DNA from: Cordilura impudica
Lineage: Eukaryota; Arthropoda; Insecta; Diptera; Scathophagidae
DNA: 64,000 nt
Assembly (NCBI GenBank): GCA_963682025.1
Contig: OY821519.1
Span: forward strand, 160,201,457-160,265,456
Direction: 5' to 3'
The notes beneath the pieces are model-generated. The model searched no databases and was not told the DNA's origin. It saw nothing but the letters and a program-made list of their open reading frames with translations. Below, one piece after another: positions 41,379 through 53,683 of this stretch. The translations under genes and the position numbers were made by a program. Each line of letters starts with the position of its first letter. Position 1 is the stretch's first letter.

Positions 41379-41880
41379 TTGAAGAACAAATATTATAAAA
41401 AGTATAAAATTTTGGGTTCTCTTGTATTTTTTGAAAAATACTCCGTACATCGTGCCGAATATAATATTCTTAACAATTATTTATACAAAAACTATCTAAA
41501 CAAAATGAAGGAAGATTTCAATCGTGATCCTACAGCATTTTACAACTTTGTTAATTCCAAAAGAAAAACTACTGGGTATCCATCTGTAATGAAATTTAAC
41601 GATAGCTAATCTAGTGATGATACTATAAAAAGTAACATGTTTGCAGACTTTTTTGCTAGTACGTATTCTGTTGCTAATACTCTTCGAACAGCTATTCATA
41701 TCCATTAATCACAAATCAAGCGATATCTTTTCCCCTTATTGATAAAGCAAAACTTGTTAATAGCCTAAAGAAACTTAAAATTTGATTTACTCATGGACCT
41801 GATAGGTACTCCACCTACTTCTTTACTCAATTATTGTGCTAACTACTTTCTTGGCAACACCATTGGCTCTTTTATTTAAT
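41379..41880 (+). pseudogene. CR1/Jockey-type ORF2 fragment (copy 1)
   Basis: KNKYYKKYKILGSLVFFEKYSVHRAEYN and FYNFVNSKRKTTGYPSVMKF match 37556-37785 of the non-LTR element at about 60 percent by eye. After a stop at 41607 other frames give MFADFFASTYS and a GPD-like RT entry (THGPDRYS). ORF1 and the endonuclease are missing. It ends where BEL/Pao sequence begins. Confidence 0.75.
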
Positions 41881-41884
41881 GCAA

Positions 41885-44510
41885 TTCAGGTGGATGCAGA
41901 AAGTGCATGAAAAGACACAATACGCTATTGCACTTAGAAAAGAAACAGCACAATACAAACAAAGACACAAATTCATCAAAGTACTCTCCTAAAATCAAAT
42001 CAACTAATCAAGGAAGCTTATCGTCATCAAACGCTTCGCAGTTACATCTTCAGCTACAAAGGCAGCCGAAGGGGGCCAGGGTTATGTTTTACTAGCAACG
42101 GCAAAGGTAGTTATTACTGCCCAAAATGGTGTTTCCAATGAGTTGAGAGCAGTATTAGATTCTGGTTCTCAAGTGAATCTTATCTCCAAGCGACTTTGCC
42201 AAAAGCTATCTACTTTCCCAACCAAAACTTCACTTCGCATAGACGGTGTTGGCTAAGTTCAAAAAAGGTCAAACTACCGCATTAATGTAGAAATGAAGTC
42301 CAGAGATATCAGTTTCTCCACAAATTTGGAAGCATTTATACTTCCAAACATTATCCCACCTCAGCCGAATCAACATATTGATATATCTACATGGGAAATT
42401 CCAAGCAACATACAACTAGCAGATCCTAATTTCAACAATCAAGAAATTTATTAACAAATTAACTCGAGCGGGAACAATACAACTTTCTGATGGCCTTCCA
42501 GCACTTCAAAACACGTCACTTAGCTGGATCGTGGGTGGTGCAATTGGCAAAAATTCAACTCCCAACTGGTAGTTATCTGCTCTAAAACAGCATCATTGGA
42601 AGAAGCCATTGAACAGCTCTGGAAATTAGACGAAATTGGACCCAGCGACAAAAATCTTTCACCATCAGAAAGGCAATGTGGGTCACATTTTACTCAACAT
42701 ATCCACACCAACAATAATGGCCGTTTAGTAGTTAGTCTGCCATTCCGGGACAACACAGTAGTAGTAGTAGTATTCTTTATTTTTTGTTTTAAATTTAACA
42801 ATATATGTACATAATTATAAAAAGGATTAAATTAAGAATATATTAAGAATATATCTATATTCGACTTTGACAATATGTTGTCAGTCGAAAGACTATTTGA
42901 ACAAATAACAATTTTACAATTTAAAAATTTTACAATTTAAATATTCTTAGGGATTAAACTCCGCTATTAAAAAGTTTCTATAATTTACACATGTTTTTAT
43001 ATAATTTGATACAGATTGCCAGCCTACAGTCCTGCCATCTAAAATATTGATATTATTTCGACTTCACTAAGTACAGATTTTCCAAAATGTAAAATTCTAA
43101 ACTCTTTCAAGGTATTACAACGGCCTATAAAATGTTCTATGTCTTCTTTTTCCTTCCAATTACAAAGTGAACATAAGTCTGAACCATTTAACTGATAATT
43201 ATTACCAATAAGTTTAATAAAGTCACGTCTTGCCTTGAAAATCCACGTTATGTCTTCTAACCGCAACTCGTCCAACACAGTAGCATTAGGAGAATCACAC
43301 GCAATGGCATATAATAGATTCGTAGCTCTAGAACGACGATTGTTAAAGAATGAGAAAATTCGAACTCAATATATTCAATTCATGAAAGAATATGAAAATC
43401 TAGGACACATGCAGAGGATTAGCATAGATGCAGTATCGAATCCTAAATACTTCATTCCTCATCATTGTGTACTCAAACCTGACAGCACTACAACAAATCT
43501 GAGGGTAGTATTTGATGCATCAGCAAAGACATCAACGCGCCATTCATTAAATGATTTGATGTATACAGGGCCAACTGTTGAAAGTGAGTTATTTTCAATT
43601 TTACTTCGATTTCCGTTGCCAAAATTTGTCTTTACCACCAACATCGAAAAAAACTACGGACAAATCTTAATTTATCCAAATTATCAACAATACCAGTTAA
43701 TTATTTGGAGAGAAGATCCATCGCTGCCTATTCAATACTGAAAACTTCACACCATCACATATGGAACGCGAGCAGCATCTTGTTTAGCTACAATATGTTT
43801 ACAAAAGATTTCTGATGAAAACACAATAAACTATCCATACGGTTCCCAAATGCTTAAACATAACTTTTATGTAGATATGGCCTGGGAGGATAAGATAAAC
43901 TAAACATCACACTTCAAACACAAAAGGAACTTATTGCAATGCTAAAAAATCATGGCATTATTTTAAAACAATGGTGTGCGAATCATCCACAATTACTAAA
44001 AAATATCCCACTCGGCGACCAGGAGGTAAATTTAGATTTCGACAGTGACAACACGAACACAGTAAATTGGAATTGCTGGGCTACCTAAGACGGACCAGTT
44101 CTGCGTCAAAATAAAATTGAATCATCTTCAGACAATTTCAAAACGTACCGCGACATCCGATCTCGCAAAAATTATTCGACCCTCTTGGACTATTAGCACC
44201 TGTAATTGTAAAGGCAAAAATGTTCATTCAACTACTATGGCAATACAAATTAGGCTAGGATGATCCGTTACCTGAGGATCTTCACGTAACATGGACGAAA
44301 TTCAGAAATGATTTAGACAGCTTAAACAATTTCGAAATCCATCGGCACCTCTTTAAGGGTGATCTCCCAAGAAAAACCGAGTTGCATATATTCTCAAACA
44401 CTTCTGAAAAGGCTTTAGATGCAGCTGCCTACATCCGAGCAACTCTCAATAATGGAAGAGTGATTGTACAACTACTTTGTGTCAAACACGGGTTGCTCCA
44501 TTAATTTAAG
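41885..44510 (+). pseudogene. pol: BEL/Pao Gag end, protease and RT fragment (copy 1)
   Basis: The start shows a knuckle CRKCMKRHNTLLH (C-x2-C-x3-H-x4-H), usual for BEL/Pao. Protease: LDSGSQVNLISKRLC near 42154-42200. Linker: SWIVGGAIG near 42524. RT: 43280-43741 with ENLGHM, YFIPHHCVLKP, LRVVFDASAKT and LYTNIEK-like FTTNIEK; the YVDD box reads FYVDMAWED and lacks the second Asp. Then the A17-like continuation FDPLGLLAPVIVKAKMF (44180-44230). Many stops. A 511-bp non-LTR insertion (42762-43272) splits it. Integrase and LTRs are absent. Confidence 0.8.
42762..43272 (-). mobile_element. 5'-truncated non-LTR retrotransposon with (TAC)n tail and 11-bp target duplication (copy 1)
   Basis: CAACACAGTAG flanks it at 42751-42761 and 43273-43283. 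On the minus strand it ends in AATAAAGAATACTACTACTAC. The coding remnant (43278-43039) reads CSLCNWKEKEDIEHFIGRC, the Cys-rich C-terminal end of a non-LTR RT protein. The element was cut off at its 5' end on insertion. Confidence 0.85.
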
Positions 44511-44512
44511 TT

Positions 44513-44895
44513 CTTAATTTTGAATTTTTAATTCTTAATTCCTAATCCTTAATTTTTAATTATTAATTTTTAATTTAAAATTTTTCATTTTTAATTTTCA
44601 ATTTTTGTTTTTCATCATTCGTTATTCACTATTCGTTTTTCATTTTTCGTTTTTCATTTTGCATTTTCCATTCTTCATTTTTCATTTTTCGTTTTTCATT
44701 AGAGATTATATTTTTTCTTTCATATTAGCGATTTTTTTATTTTATCAACCACTAAAATATTTTCATTACTCATTATTCGTTTTTCATTTTTCGTTTTGCA
44801 TTTTCCATTCTTAATTTTTCGTTTTTCATTAGAGATTATGTTTTATCTTTCATATCAGCAATTTTTTTATTTTATCAACCACTATAATATTGCAA
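44513..44895 (+). repeat. AT/pyrimidine-rich simple repeat, with a duplicated 140-bp block (copy 1)
   Basis: AATTTTTAATT-like runs to about 44600, then TTTTTCATT/TTTTTCGTT runs. A block ending in ATTAGAGATTAT ... TATCAACCACTA occurs twice (ending at about 44755 and 44884). Long translations here (44605-44814) are Phe-rich artefacts. Copy 2 is at about 51165-51545. Confidence 0.85.
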
Positions 44896-45029
44896 CAAAC
44901 ACACTGGGTTTTTTATTCTTTTTTAGAGGTATCTACAATTTTTTGCTCATATCTCAGTATAATGATGCCCGATTTGCTCCATTTGCTCCAAATATTATAA
45001 TCGTGACATTACCCAGGTAAATGGTTTAT

Positions 45030-45225
45030 TTTGTGAATGAGCGTAATTTCAACAGACAGACGAACAGACGGACATCGCTATATCGACTCGAGCTGTGATA
45101 AGGATCAAGAATATTTATACTTTATGTGGTCGGAAATTAGTTTTTCGATGCGTTACAAACGGAATGACAAACCTATATATACCCTCTGCCACTATGGTTT
45201 GGAGGGTATAATAAAATTAAACTAA
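45030..45225. repeat. Dispersed fly repeat with GACGGACATCG core and GGGTATA end (copy 1)
   Basis: CAGACAGACGAACAGACGGACATCG, then TCGACTCGAG, GATCAAGAATATTTATACTTTATG and GTCGGAAA follow the order of a repeat common in fly genomes. It ends with an inverted pair TACCCTC/GAGGGTA (45179-45208). I recall this from Drosophila-type sequence but cannot name the family. Copy 2 is at 51682-51877. Confidence 0.55.
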
Positions 45226-45419
45226 AATTCCTAATTATCTAATTTCGTCAAAGCACTAAAAAACGCTACAACGAAGTTAGCAACAGTAAACAACAGTTTT
45301 ATATAAAAAGTGCAAACTGGTTAGAAGGCCAACTTACTGTCGCTTCAAAAACAACAAAGCATTTGTGAAAGCAAATAGTATGTGATGTGTTCATGGTATC
45401 ATTTGTACCATTGCGATTG

Positions 45420-46070
45420 ATAAAGATGTTGGAAGATTCAGAGCCTTCGACTAGTACAACGCAAACAAAGGATATTGGGAAAAATTAGACACCATCTTCT
45501 ACAAAATTATGCAGCCCCATCAAATTTGAATTCAAAAAACAAACTCGTGATGCCGTTAACAAAGAAGTTAGTGATATCAATGCCCAAATTGCAACACTAC
45601 AGCCATTACAATTATAGTTAGATAGGCAGCAAATTGAAGTAAGATACCAATTAATTCTGACAATGATAGATGGAAAAGTAGGCCAAGCTTTGACTAACAC
45701 GAAGGCTGCATCCAGCTGCATCATATGTCAAGCAACATCAAGCTAATTAAACCAAGTCCCGACATAATCTTTAGATAATACTGATAATACAGTTCACAAA
45801 ATCCTTTACCATGCCGAAGATGTTATTAAATATCATTTGGTGCCAGTTGGAGGTCTATCAGAGGAGGCTCTGGAAAAAAGGAATAAGGATTACAGATTTT
45901 TTAGAGCGCACACAATACTAGAAAAATGTCCACAAATGAAGATCTATATAATATACTCGTATTATTGGCAACGTCAGAATGGAAAGTGGAACATTGGGAT
46001 TTAGATGAAGATGTCAGAAAACTACTAAAGAACAGAAATAACACAGAACATAATATGGAATATTTTTAAT
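45420..46070 (+). pseudogene. Remnant of a transposase-like protein with CIIC motif (copy 1)
   Basis: Across frames: EFKKQTRDAVNKEVSDINAQIATL, QLILTMIDGKVGQALTN, then ASSCIICQATSS, KYHLVPVGGLSEEALEKRNKDYRFFRAHT, and finally EDLYNILVLLATSEWKVE to a stop near 46069. The LSEEA-x-E-x-RNKD and CxxC patterns resemble a widespread uncharacterised insect repeat-borne protein. Stops and shifts throughout. Copy 2 is at about 52072-52722. Confidence 0.45.
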
Positions 46071-46640
46071 CAATATTTGAATCAAATGAATATTAATTAT
46101 AATTGCCTTTCAAAAATAATAATAAACAGAACTTCCCATTGTTACAAATGAGTTTTTACCCACATATGTATGAAATGTTTTAATAAATAAGAAAGATTCA
46201 AAAAATAAAAACCCATATTTTCATATCAAAATAAAAAAAAAATATCAGAATCATTGCGCTAATGTTCAGCAGATTTATTTTGCTAATATTAAAAAATTTG
46301 ACAACGAACAATAATACATTTTTTTTGCAGCAATAGCAAGACTTTTAGATAATATTACTAACGTTTTTTTAAGTCTAAATATTCTTTGAGTGTAAACAAA
46401 TTTGGAAGTTTGACATCAAAATATTTTTAGTTTTTCAGTAGCAATAGCAAAATTTCCAGTTGATTTTACTATTTTTTTAGTGTAAAATTTTTTTTTGAAA
46501 AATCCCATTATTACAAAAAATGTCCAAATCCAAATGTGCCATTTTTTAATAAATAATAAAATAAAAAAACTCATGTTTCACGCTAAAAGTTAAAAAAAAA
46601 AAAATCAAAAGTCAAACTTTGACCTAGAATTTATTAAAAA
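46071..46640. other. AT-rich segment, nothing recognised (copy 1)
   Basis: Low complexity with repeated TTTTTAGTTTTTCAGTAGCAA-like and AATCCCATTATTACAAAAAA phrases; two related 180-bp stretches (around 46130-46330 and 46490-46600 share CATTxTTACAAA-ATG and TTTTAATAAATAA). No ORF. Copy 2 is at 52722-53291. Confidence 0.5.
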
Positions 46641-46657
46641 GTACCAAATCAATTTTA

Positions 46658-47032
46658 ATGAAATTAAAACTTGAGTCAAATTCAACTAAATATCTATCCA
46701 CTAAACAAAAATTTATAAAATATAAAGTATCTCGAGTGGCAGTGAAACCAGCACCATTTTTGAAACCCGACCCGAAGCTCTTTCGAAGCGGAATAACAAC
46801 AGGTGAAACTGAATACTACACGCTAGTAGGGGAGATTGACTCCTACATATTGAAGTGTGCTTCCGATATTATCTTGGCACCACTGGAGACTGATAAATAC
46901 GAAGCACTCAATGCGATACTGATTGCTGAGTTAAGTAAGTCAGACAACAGCCTTTTCAAACGACGATTCGCCGATTTATCAGAGGAAAAAAACATCCTTG
47001 CTTCGGAATATCAAAGATTTATCAGGAAATAA
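46658..47032 (+). pseudogene. gag: CsRn1/Kabuki-like Gag N-terminal fragment (copy 1)
   Basis: VSRVAVKPAPFLKPDPKLF, then TEYYTLVGEIDSYI, SDIILAPLETDKYEAL and ADLSEEKNILASEYQRF match the capsid start of CsRn1/Kabuki-type Gag. The frame stops at 47030. The region ends at the duplication junction, so the rest of the element exists only after copy 2. Confidence 0.75.
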
Positions 47033-47091
47033 GCTGGACACCGAAATTTTGAAATCATTGTGGCTTCGCCAACTACTAACACAAGTACAAC

Positions 47092-47309
47092 ATACGGAAA
47101 ATTGCCAGGTAGCCCAAATACCCTATAGGGGTGTAATTGACTCAACTCGATTGAAAATATGGCTGGAACCATAGGTAGATGTTAGTGATGATTCACTGGG
47201 CTCTGAAGGCAACACTGATGGGTGTGTAAATTATGAGTTCTTGGAAGATGAGTTTGAATCATTGCTGCAATCGAGGTCGATTGTACGGTCAGGTCGGCCG
47301 AAATTGTAA
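47092..47309 (+). pseudogene. Element C integrase tail, duplicated copy
   Basis: It repeats 40433-40650 starting abruptly at the duplication junction. One base change turns a Gln codon to TAG (GAACCATAGG at about 47168 versus GAACCACAGG), an extra stop. Confidence 0.85.
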
Positions 47310-47481
47310 CGATTCAGTCTGGCAACTTCGAAAATAGTTGTTTGTAATGCAGCCAACTTTATTCCATCCTTAACTAATCAACCGTCGTAGAAAAAAGAAG
47401 AAATTGTAAGCGAAAAAAGTGTTTTTTTAAATAAAACACATTATATTATAATTTAATTAAATAAATATTAATAAAGTTTAA
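47305..47481 (+). repeat. LTR of element C, duplicated copy
   Basis: It matches 40646-40822 almost perfectly (one T for A near 47341). It is not the LTR of a separate element. Confidence 0.9.
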
Positions 47482-48035
47482 ATATTTCTGGTTCATCTAC
47501 AAAAAATTTATGTAAAAAGTTTATAAGAAAGTCACTTTTTTTAAATATTTATTTTATAACAAAAATTATTTCTTCAATACATGAAATTGCCAACAATAAA
47601 CAACTAAATTATCAATACAAAACATTTTACAACAATAACATTACGGAACAGAAATACACTTACTCATTAGAATATAACTTAAAAAGAAAATACAAATAAA
47701 CAATAGCAATATTTCCAATAACTTAAAACAAGTGCTGTACTCTTATTTTAAAAAACAACAAATCCTACATAAAAATTGTCAACAATAAACAACTAAATTT
47801 TCAAATTCAAATCATTTTACAACAATAAAATATACCGAACAGAAATATACTTACTCCATAGAACATAGCACAAAAATAAAATCCAAAAAAAAAAAAAAAC
47901 AGCAATATTTCAAATTACTTAAAACTCTCATAAAAAAGCAATAACAATAACAATTCCTTAAATACAAAAAAAGTGTTGCCAGTTATTTAAAAAATCTAAA
48001 TCACCAATAATACTAAATTTAATCGCTTAAAAAAT

Positions 48036-48537
48036 TTGAAGAACAAATATTATAAAAAGTATAAAATTTTGGGTTCTCTTGTATTTTTTGAAAAATACTC
48101 CGTACATCGTGCCGAATATAATATTCTTAACAATTATTTATACAAAAACTATCTAAACAAAATGAAGGAAGCTTTCAATCGTGATCCTACAGCATTTTAC
48201 AACTTTGTTAATTCCAAAAGAAAAACTACTGGGTATCCATCTGTAATGAAATTTAACGATAGCTAATCTAGTGATGATACTATAAAAAGTAACATGTTTG
48301 CAGACTTTTTTGCTAGTACGTATTCTGTTGCTAATACTCTTCGAACAGCTATTCATATCCATTAATCACAAATCAAGCGATATCTTTTCCCCTTATTGAT
48401 AAAGCAAAACTTGTTAATAGCCTAAAGAAACTTAAAATTTGATTTACTCATGGACCTGATAGGTACTCCACCTACTTCTTTACTCAATTATTGTGCTAAC
48501 TACTTCCTTGGCAACACCATTGGCTCTTTTATTTAAT
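48036..48537 (+). pseudogene. CR1/Jockey-type ORF2 fragment (copy 2)
   Basis: Same as 41379-41880; one Asp/Ala difference near residue 46 (KMKEDFN versus KMKEAFN). Confidence 0.8.
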
Positions 48538-48544
48538 GCAATTC

Positions 48545-51165
48545 AGGTGGATGAAGAAAGTGCATGAAAAGACACAATACGCTATTGCACTTAGAAAAGA
48601 AACAGCACAATACAAACAAAGACACAAATTCATCAAAGTACTCTCCTAAAATCAACTCAACTAATCAAGGAAGCTTATCGTCATCAAACGCTTCGCAGTT
48701 ACATCTTCAGCTACAAAGGCAGCCGAAGGGGGCCAGGGTTATGTTTTACTAGCAACGGCAAAGGTAGTTATTACTGCCCAAAATGGTGTTTCCAATGAGT
48801 TGAGAGCAGTATTAGATTCTGGTTCTCAAGTGAATCTTATCTCCAAGCGACTTTGCCAAAAGCTATCTACTTTCCCAACCAAAACTTCACTTCGCATAGA
48901 CGGTGTTGGCTAAGTTCAAAAAAGGTCAAACTACCGCATTAATGTAGAAATGAAGTCCAGAGATATCAGTTTCTCCACAAATTTGGAAGCATTTATACTT
49001 CCAAACATTATCCCACCTCAGCCGAATCAACATATTGATATATCTACATGGGAAATTCCAAGCAACATACAACTAGCAGATCCTAATTTCAACAATCAAG
49101 AAATTTATTAACAAATTAACTCGAGCGGGAACAATACAACTTTCTGATGGCCTTCCAGCACTTCAAAACACGTCACTTAGCTGGATCGTGGGTGGTGCAA
49201 TTGGCAAAAATTCAACTCCCAACTGGTAGTTATCTGCTCTAAAACAGCATCATTTTAAGAAGCCATTGAACAGCTCTGGAAATTAGACGAAATTGGACCC
49301 AGCGACAAAAATCTTTCACCATCAGAAAGGCAATGTGGGTCACATTTTACTCAACATATCCACACCAACAATAATGGCCGTTTAGTAGTTAGTCTGCCAT
49401 TCCGGGACAACACAGTAGTAGTAGTAGTAGTATTCTTTATTTTTTGTTTTAAATTTAACAATATATGTACATAATTATAAAAAGGATTAAATTAAGAATA
49501 TATTAAGAATATATCTATATTCGACTTTGACAATATGTCGTCAGTCGAAAGACTATTTGAACAAATAACAATTTTACAATTTAAAAATTTTACAATTTAA
49601 ATATTCTTAGGGATTAAACTCCGCTATTAAAAAGTTTCTATAATTTACACATGTTTCATATAATTTGATACAGATTGCCAGCCTACAGTCCTGCCATCTA
49701 AAATATTGATATTATTTCGACTTCACTAAGTACAGATTTTCCAAAATGTAAAATTCTAAACTCTTTCAAGGTATTACAACGGCCTATAAAATGTCCTATG
49801 TCTTCTTTTTCCTTCAAATTACAAAGTGAACATAAGTCTGAACCATTTAACTGATAATTATTACCAATAAGTTTAATAAAGTCACGTCTTGCCTTGAAAA
49901 TCCACGTTATGTCTTCTAACCGCAACTCGTCCAACACAGTAGCATTAGGAGAATCACACGCAATGGCATATAATAGATTCGTAGCTCTAGAACGACGATT
50001 GTTAAAGAATGAGAAAATTCGAACTCAATATATTCAATTCATGAAAGAATATGAAAATCTAGGACACATGCAGAGGATTAGCATAGATGCAGTATCGAAT
50101 CCTAAATACTTCATTCCTCATCATTGTGTACTCAAACCTGACAGCACTACAACAAATCTGAGGGTAGTATTTGACGCATCAGCAAAGACATCAACGCGCC
50201 ATTCATTAAATGATTTGATGTATACAGGGCCAACTGTTGAAAGTGAGTTATTTTCAATTTTACTTCGATTTCCGTTGCCAAAATTTGTCTTTACCACCAA
50301 CATCGAAAAAAACTACGGACAAATCTTAATTTATCCAAATTATCAACAATACCAGTTAATTATTTGGAGAGAAGATCCATCGCTGCCTATTCAATACTGA
50401 AAACTTCACACCATCACATATGGAACGCGAGCAGCATCTTGTTTAGCTACAATATGTTTACAAAAGATTTCTGATGAAAACACAATAAACTATCCATACG
50501 GTTCCCAAATGCTTAAACATAACTTTTATGTAGATATGGCCTGGGAGGATAAGATAAACTAAACATCACACTTCAAACACAAAAGGAACTTATTGCAATG
50601 CTAAAAAATCATGGCATTATTTTAAAACAATGGTGTGCGAATCATCCACAATTACTAAAAAATATCCCACTCGGCGACCAGGAGGTAAATTTAGATTTCG
50701 ACAGTGACAACACGAACACAGTAAATTGGAATTGCTGGGCTACCTAAGACGGACCAGTTCTGCGTCAAAATAAAATTGAATCATCTTCAGACAATTTCAA
50801 AACGTACCGCGACATCCGATCTCGCAAAAATTATTCGACCCTCTTGGACTATTAGCACCTGTAATTGTAAAGGCAAAAATGTTCATTCAACTACTATGGT
50901 AATACAAATTAGGCTGGGATGATCCGTTACCTGAGGATCTTCACGTAACATGGACGAAATTCAGAAATGATTTAGACAGCTTAAACAATTTCGAAATCCA
51001 TCGGCACCTCTTTAAGGGTGATCTCCCAAGAAAAACCGAGTTGCATATATTCTCAAACACTTCTGAAAAGGCTTTAGATGCAGCTGCCTACATCCGAGCA
51101 TCTCTCAATAATGGAAGAGTGATTGTACAACTACTTTGTGTCAAACACGGGTTGCTCCATTAATT
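48545..51165 (+). pseudogene. pol: BEL/Pao fragment (copy 2)
   Basis: The duplicate of 41885-44510. The first knuckle Cys codon is TGA here (ATGAAGAAAG), and the Trp codon near 50899 is TAA (CTATGGTAATAC versus CTATGGCAATAC changes Gln). Otherwise the same frames and breaks. Confidence 0.85.
49419..49931 (-). mobile_element. 5'-truncated non-LTR retrotransposon (copy 2)
   Basis: Same insertion, duplicated. Target repeats at 49408-49418 and 49932-49942. The TAC tail has one more unit than in copy 1. A Trp-to-Leu and a Glu-to-Gly change appear in the remnant. Confidence 0.85.
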
Positions 51166-53308
51166 TAAGTTCTTAATTTTGAATTTTTAATTCTTAATTC
51201 CTAATCCTTAATTTTTAATTATTAATTTTTAATTTAAAATTTTTCATTTTTAATTTTCAATTTTTGTTTTTCATCATTCGTTATTCACTATTCGTTTTTC
51301 ATTTTTCGTTTTTCATTTTGCATTTTCCATTCTTCATTTTTCGTTTTTCATTAGAGATTATATTTTTTCTTTCATATTAGCGATTTTTTTATTTTATCAA
51401 CCACTAAAATATTTTCATTACTCATTATTCGTTTTTCATTTTTCGTTTTGCATTTTCCATTCTTAATTTTTCGTTTTTCATTAGAGATTATGTTTTATCT
51501 TTCATATCAGCAATTTTTTTATTTTATCAACCACTATAATATTGCAACAAACACACTGGGTTTTTTATTCTTTTTTAGAGGTATCTACAATTTTTTGCTC
51601 ATATCTCAGTATAATGATGCCCGATTTGCTCCATTTGCTCCAAATATTATAATCGTGACATTACCCAGGTAAATGGTTTATTTTGTGAATGAGCGTAATT
51701 TCAACAGACAGACGAACAGACGGACATCGCTATATCGACTCGAGCTGTGATAAGGATCAAGAATATTTATACTTTATGTGGTCGGAAATTAGTTTTTCGA
51801 TGCGTTACAAACGGAATGACAAACCTATATATACCCTCTGCCACTATGGTTTGGAGGGTATAATAAAATTAAACTAAAATTCCTAATTATCTAATTTCGT
51901 CAAAGCACTAAAAAACGCTACAACGAAGTTAGCAACAGTAAACAACAGTTTTATATAAAAAGTGCAAACTGGTTAGAAGGCCAACTTACTGTCGCTTCAA
52001 AAACAACAAAGCATTTGTGAAAGCAAATAGTATGTGATGTGTTCATGGTATCATTTGTACCATTGCGATTGATAAAGATGTTGGAAGATTCAGAGCCTTC
52101 GACTAGTACAACGCAAACAAAGGATATTGGGAAAAATTAGACACCATCTTCTACAAAATTATGCAGCCCCATCAAATTTGAATTCAAAAAACAAACTCGT
52201 GATGCCGTTAACAAAGAAGTTAGTGATATCAATGCCCAAATTGCAACACTACAGCCATTACAATTATAGTTAGATAGGCAGCAAATTGAAGTAAGATACC
52301 AATTAATTCTGACAATGATAGATGGAAAAGTAGGCCAGGCTTTGACTAACACGAAGGCTGCATCCAGCTGCATCATATGTCAAGCAACATCAAGCTAATT
52401 AAACCAAGTCCCGACATAATCTTTAGATAATACTGATAATACAGTTCACAAAATCCTTTACCATGCCGAAGATGTTATTAAATATCATTTGGTGCCAGTT
52501 GGAGGTCTATCAGAGGAGGCTCTGGAAAAAAGGAATAAGGATTACAGATTTTTTAGAGCGCACACAATACTAGAAAAATGTCCACAAATGAAGATCTATA
52601 TAATATACTCGTATTATTGGCAACGTCAGAATGGAAAGTGGAACATTGGGATTTAGATGAAGATGTCAGAAAACTACTAAAGAACAGAAATAACACAGAA
52701 CATAATATGGAATATTTTTAATCAATATTTGAATCAAATGAATATTAATTATAATTGCCTTTCAAAAATAATAATAAACAGAACTTCCCATTGTTACAAA
52801 TGAGTTTTTACCCACATATGTATGAAATGTTTTAATAAATAAGAAAGATTCAAAAAATAAAAACCCATATTTTCATATCAAAATAAAAAAAAATATCAGA
52901 ATCATTGCGCTAATGTTCAGCAGATTTATTTTGCTAATATTAAAAAATTTGACAACGAACAATAATACATTTTTTTTGCAGCAATAGCAAGACTTTTAGA
53001 TAATATTACTAACGTTTTTTTAAGTGTAAATATTCTTTGAGTGTAAACAAATTTGGAAGTTTGACATCAAAATATTTTTAGTTTTTCAGTAGCAATAGCA
53101 AAATTTCCAGTTGATTTTACTATTTTTTTAGTGTAAAATTTTTTTTTGAAAAATCCCATTATTACAAAAAATGTCCAAATCCAAATGTGCCATTTTTTAA
53201 TAAATAATAAAATAAAAAAACTCATGTTTCACGCTAAAAGTTAAAAAAAAAAAAATCAAAAGTCAAACTTTGACCTAGAATTTATTAAAAAGTACCAAAT
53301 CAATTTTA

Positions 53309-53683
53309 ATGAAATTAAAACTTGAGTCAAATTCAACTAAATATCTATCCACTAAACAAAAATTTATAAAATATAAAGTATCTCGAGTGGCAGTGAAACC
53401 AGCACCATTTTTGAAACCCGACCCGAAGCTCTTTCGAAGCGGAATAACAACAGGTGAAACTGAATACTACACGCTAGTAGGGGAGATTGACTCCTACATA
53501 TTGAAGTGTGCTTCCGATATTATCTTGGCACCACTGGAGACTGATAAATACGAAGCACTCAATGCGATACTGATTGCTGAGTTAAGTAAGTCAGACAACA
53601 GCCTTTTCAAACGACGATTCGCCGATTTATCAGAGGAAAAAAACATCCTTGCTTCGGAATATCAAAGATTTATCAGGAAATAA
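53309..53683 (+). pseudogene. gag: CsRn1/Kabuki-like Gag N-terminal fragment (copy 2)
   Basis: Identical in translation to the 46658 copy as far as I can see. Here the element continues to the right. Frames after 53700 give SLWLRQLLTQVQHILAI, the next conserved Gag stretch (RLPxxVQAILA-like). Confidence 0.75.

Larger units (their letters stand above)
40433..47091 (+). repeat. Tandem segmental duplication, copy 1 (6659 bp)
   Basis: The whole interval reappears head-to-tail at 47092-53742 with well over 99 percent identity by eye. The junction GTACAACATACGGAAAA joins sequence that in the outer flanks reads GTACAACATATTTTGG (53736) and ACCGATACGGAAAA (40429), so ATA is shared microhomology. The ends lie inside element C and inside the CsRn1/Kabuki gag region, so no transposon made it. 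Confidence 0.95.

Noticed and set aside
44605..45020. Phe-rich hydrophobic ORFs
   Set aside because: Caused by TTTTTCATT simple repeats; no motif.
47305..47481. Third element C LTR as evidence of another insertion
   Set aside because: It is explained by the 6.65-kb tandem duplication.
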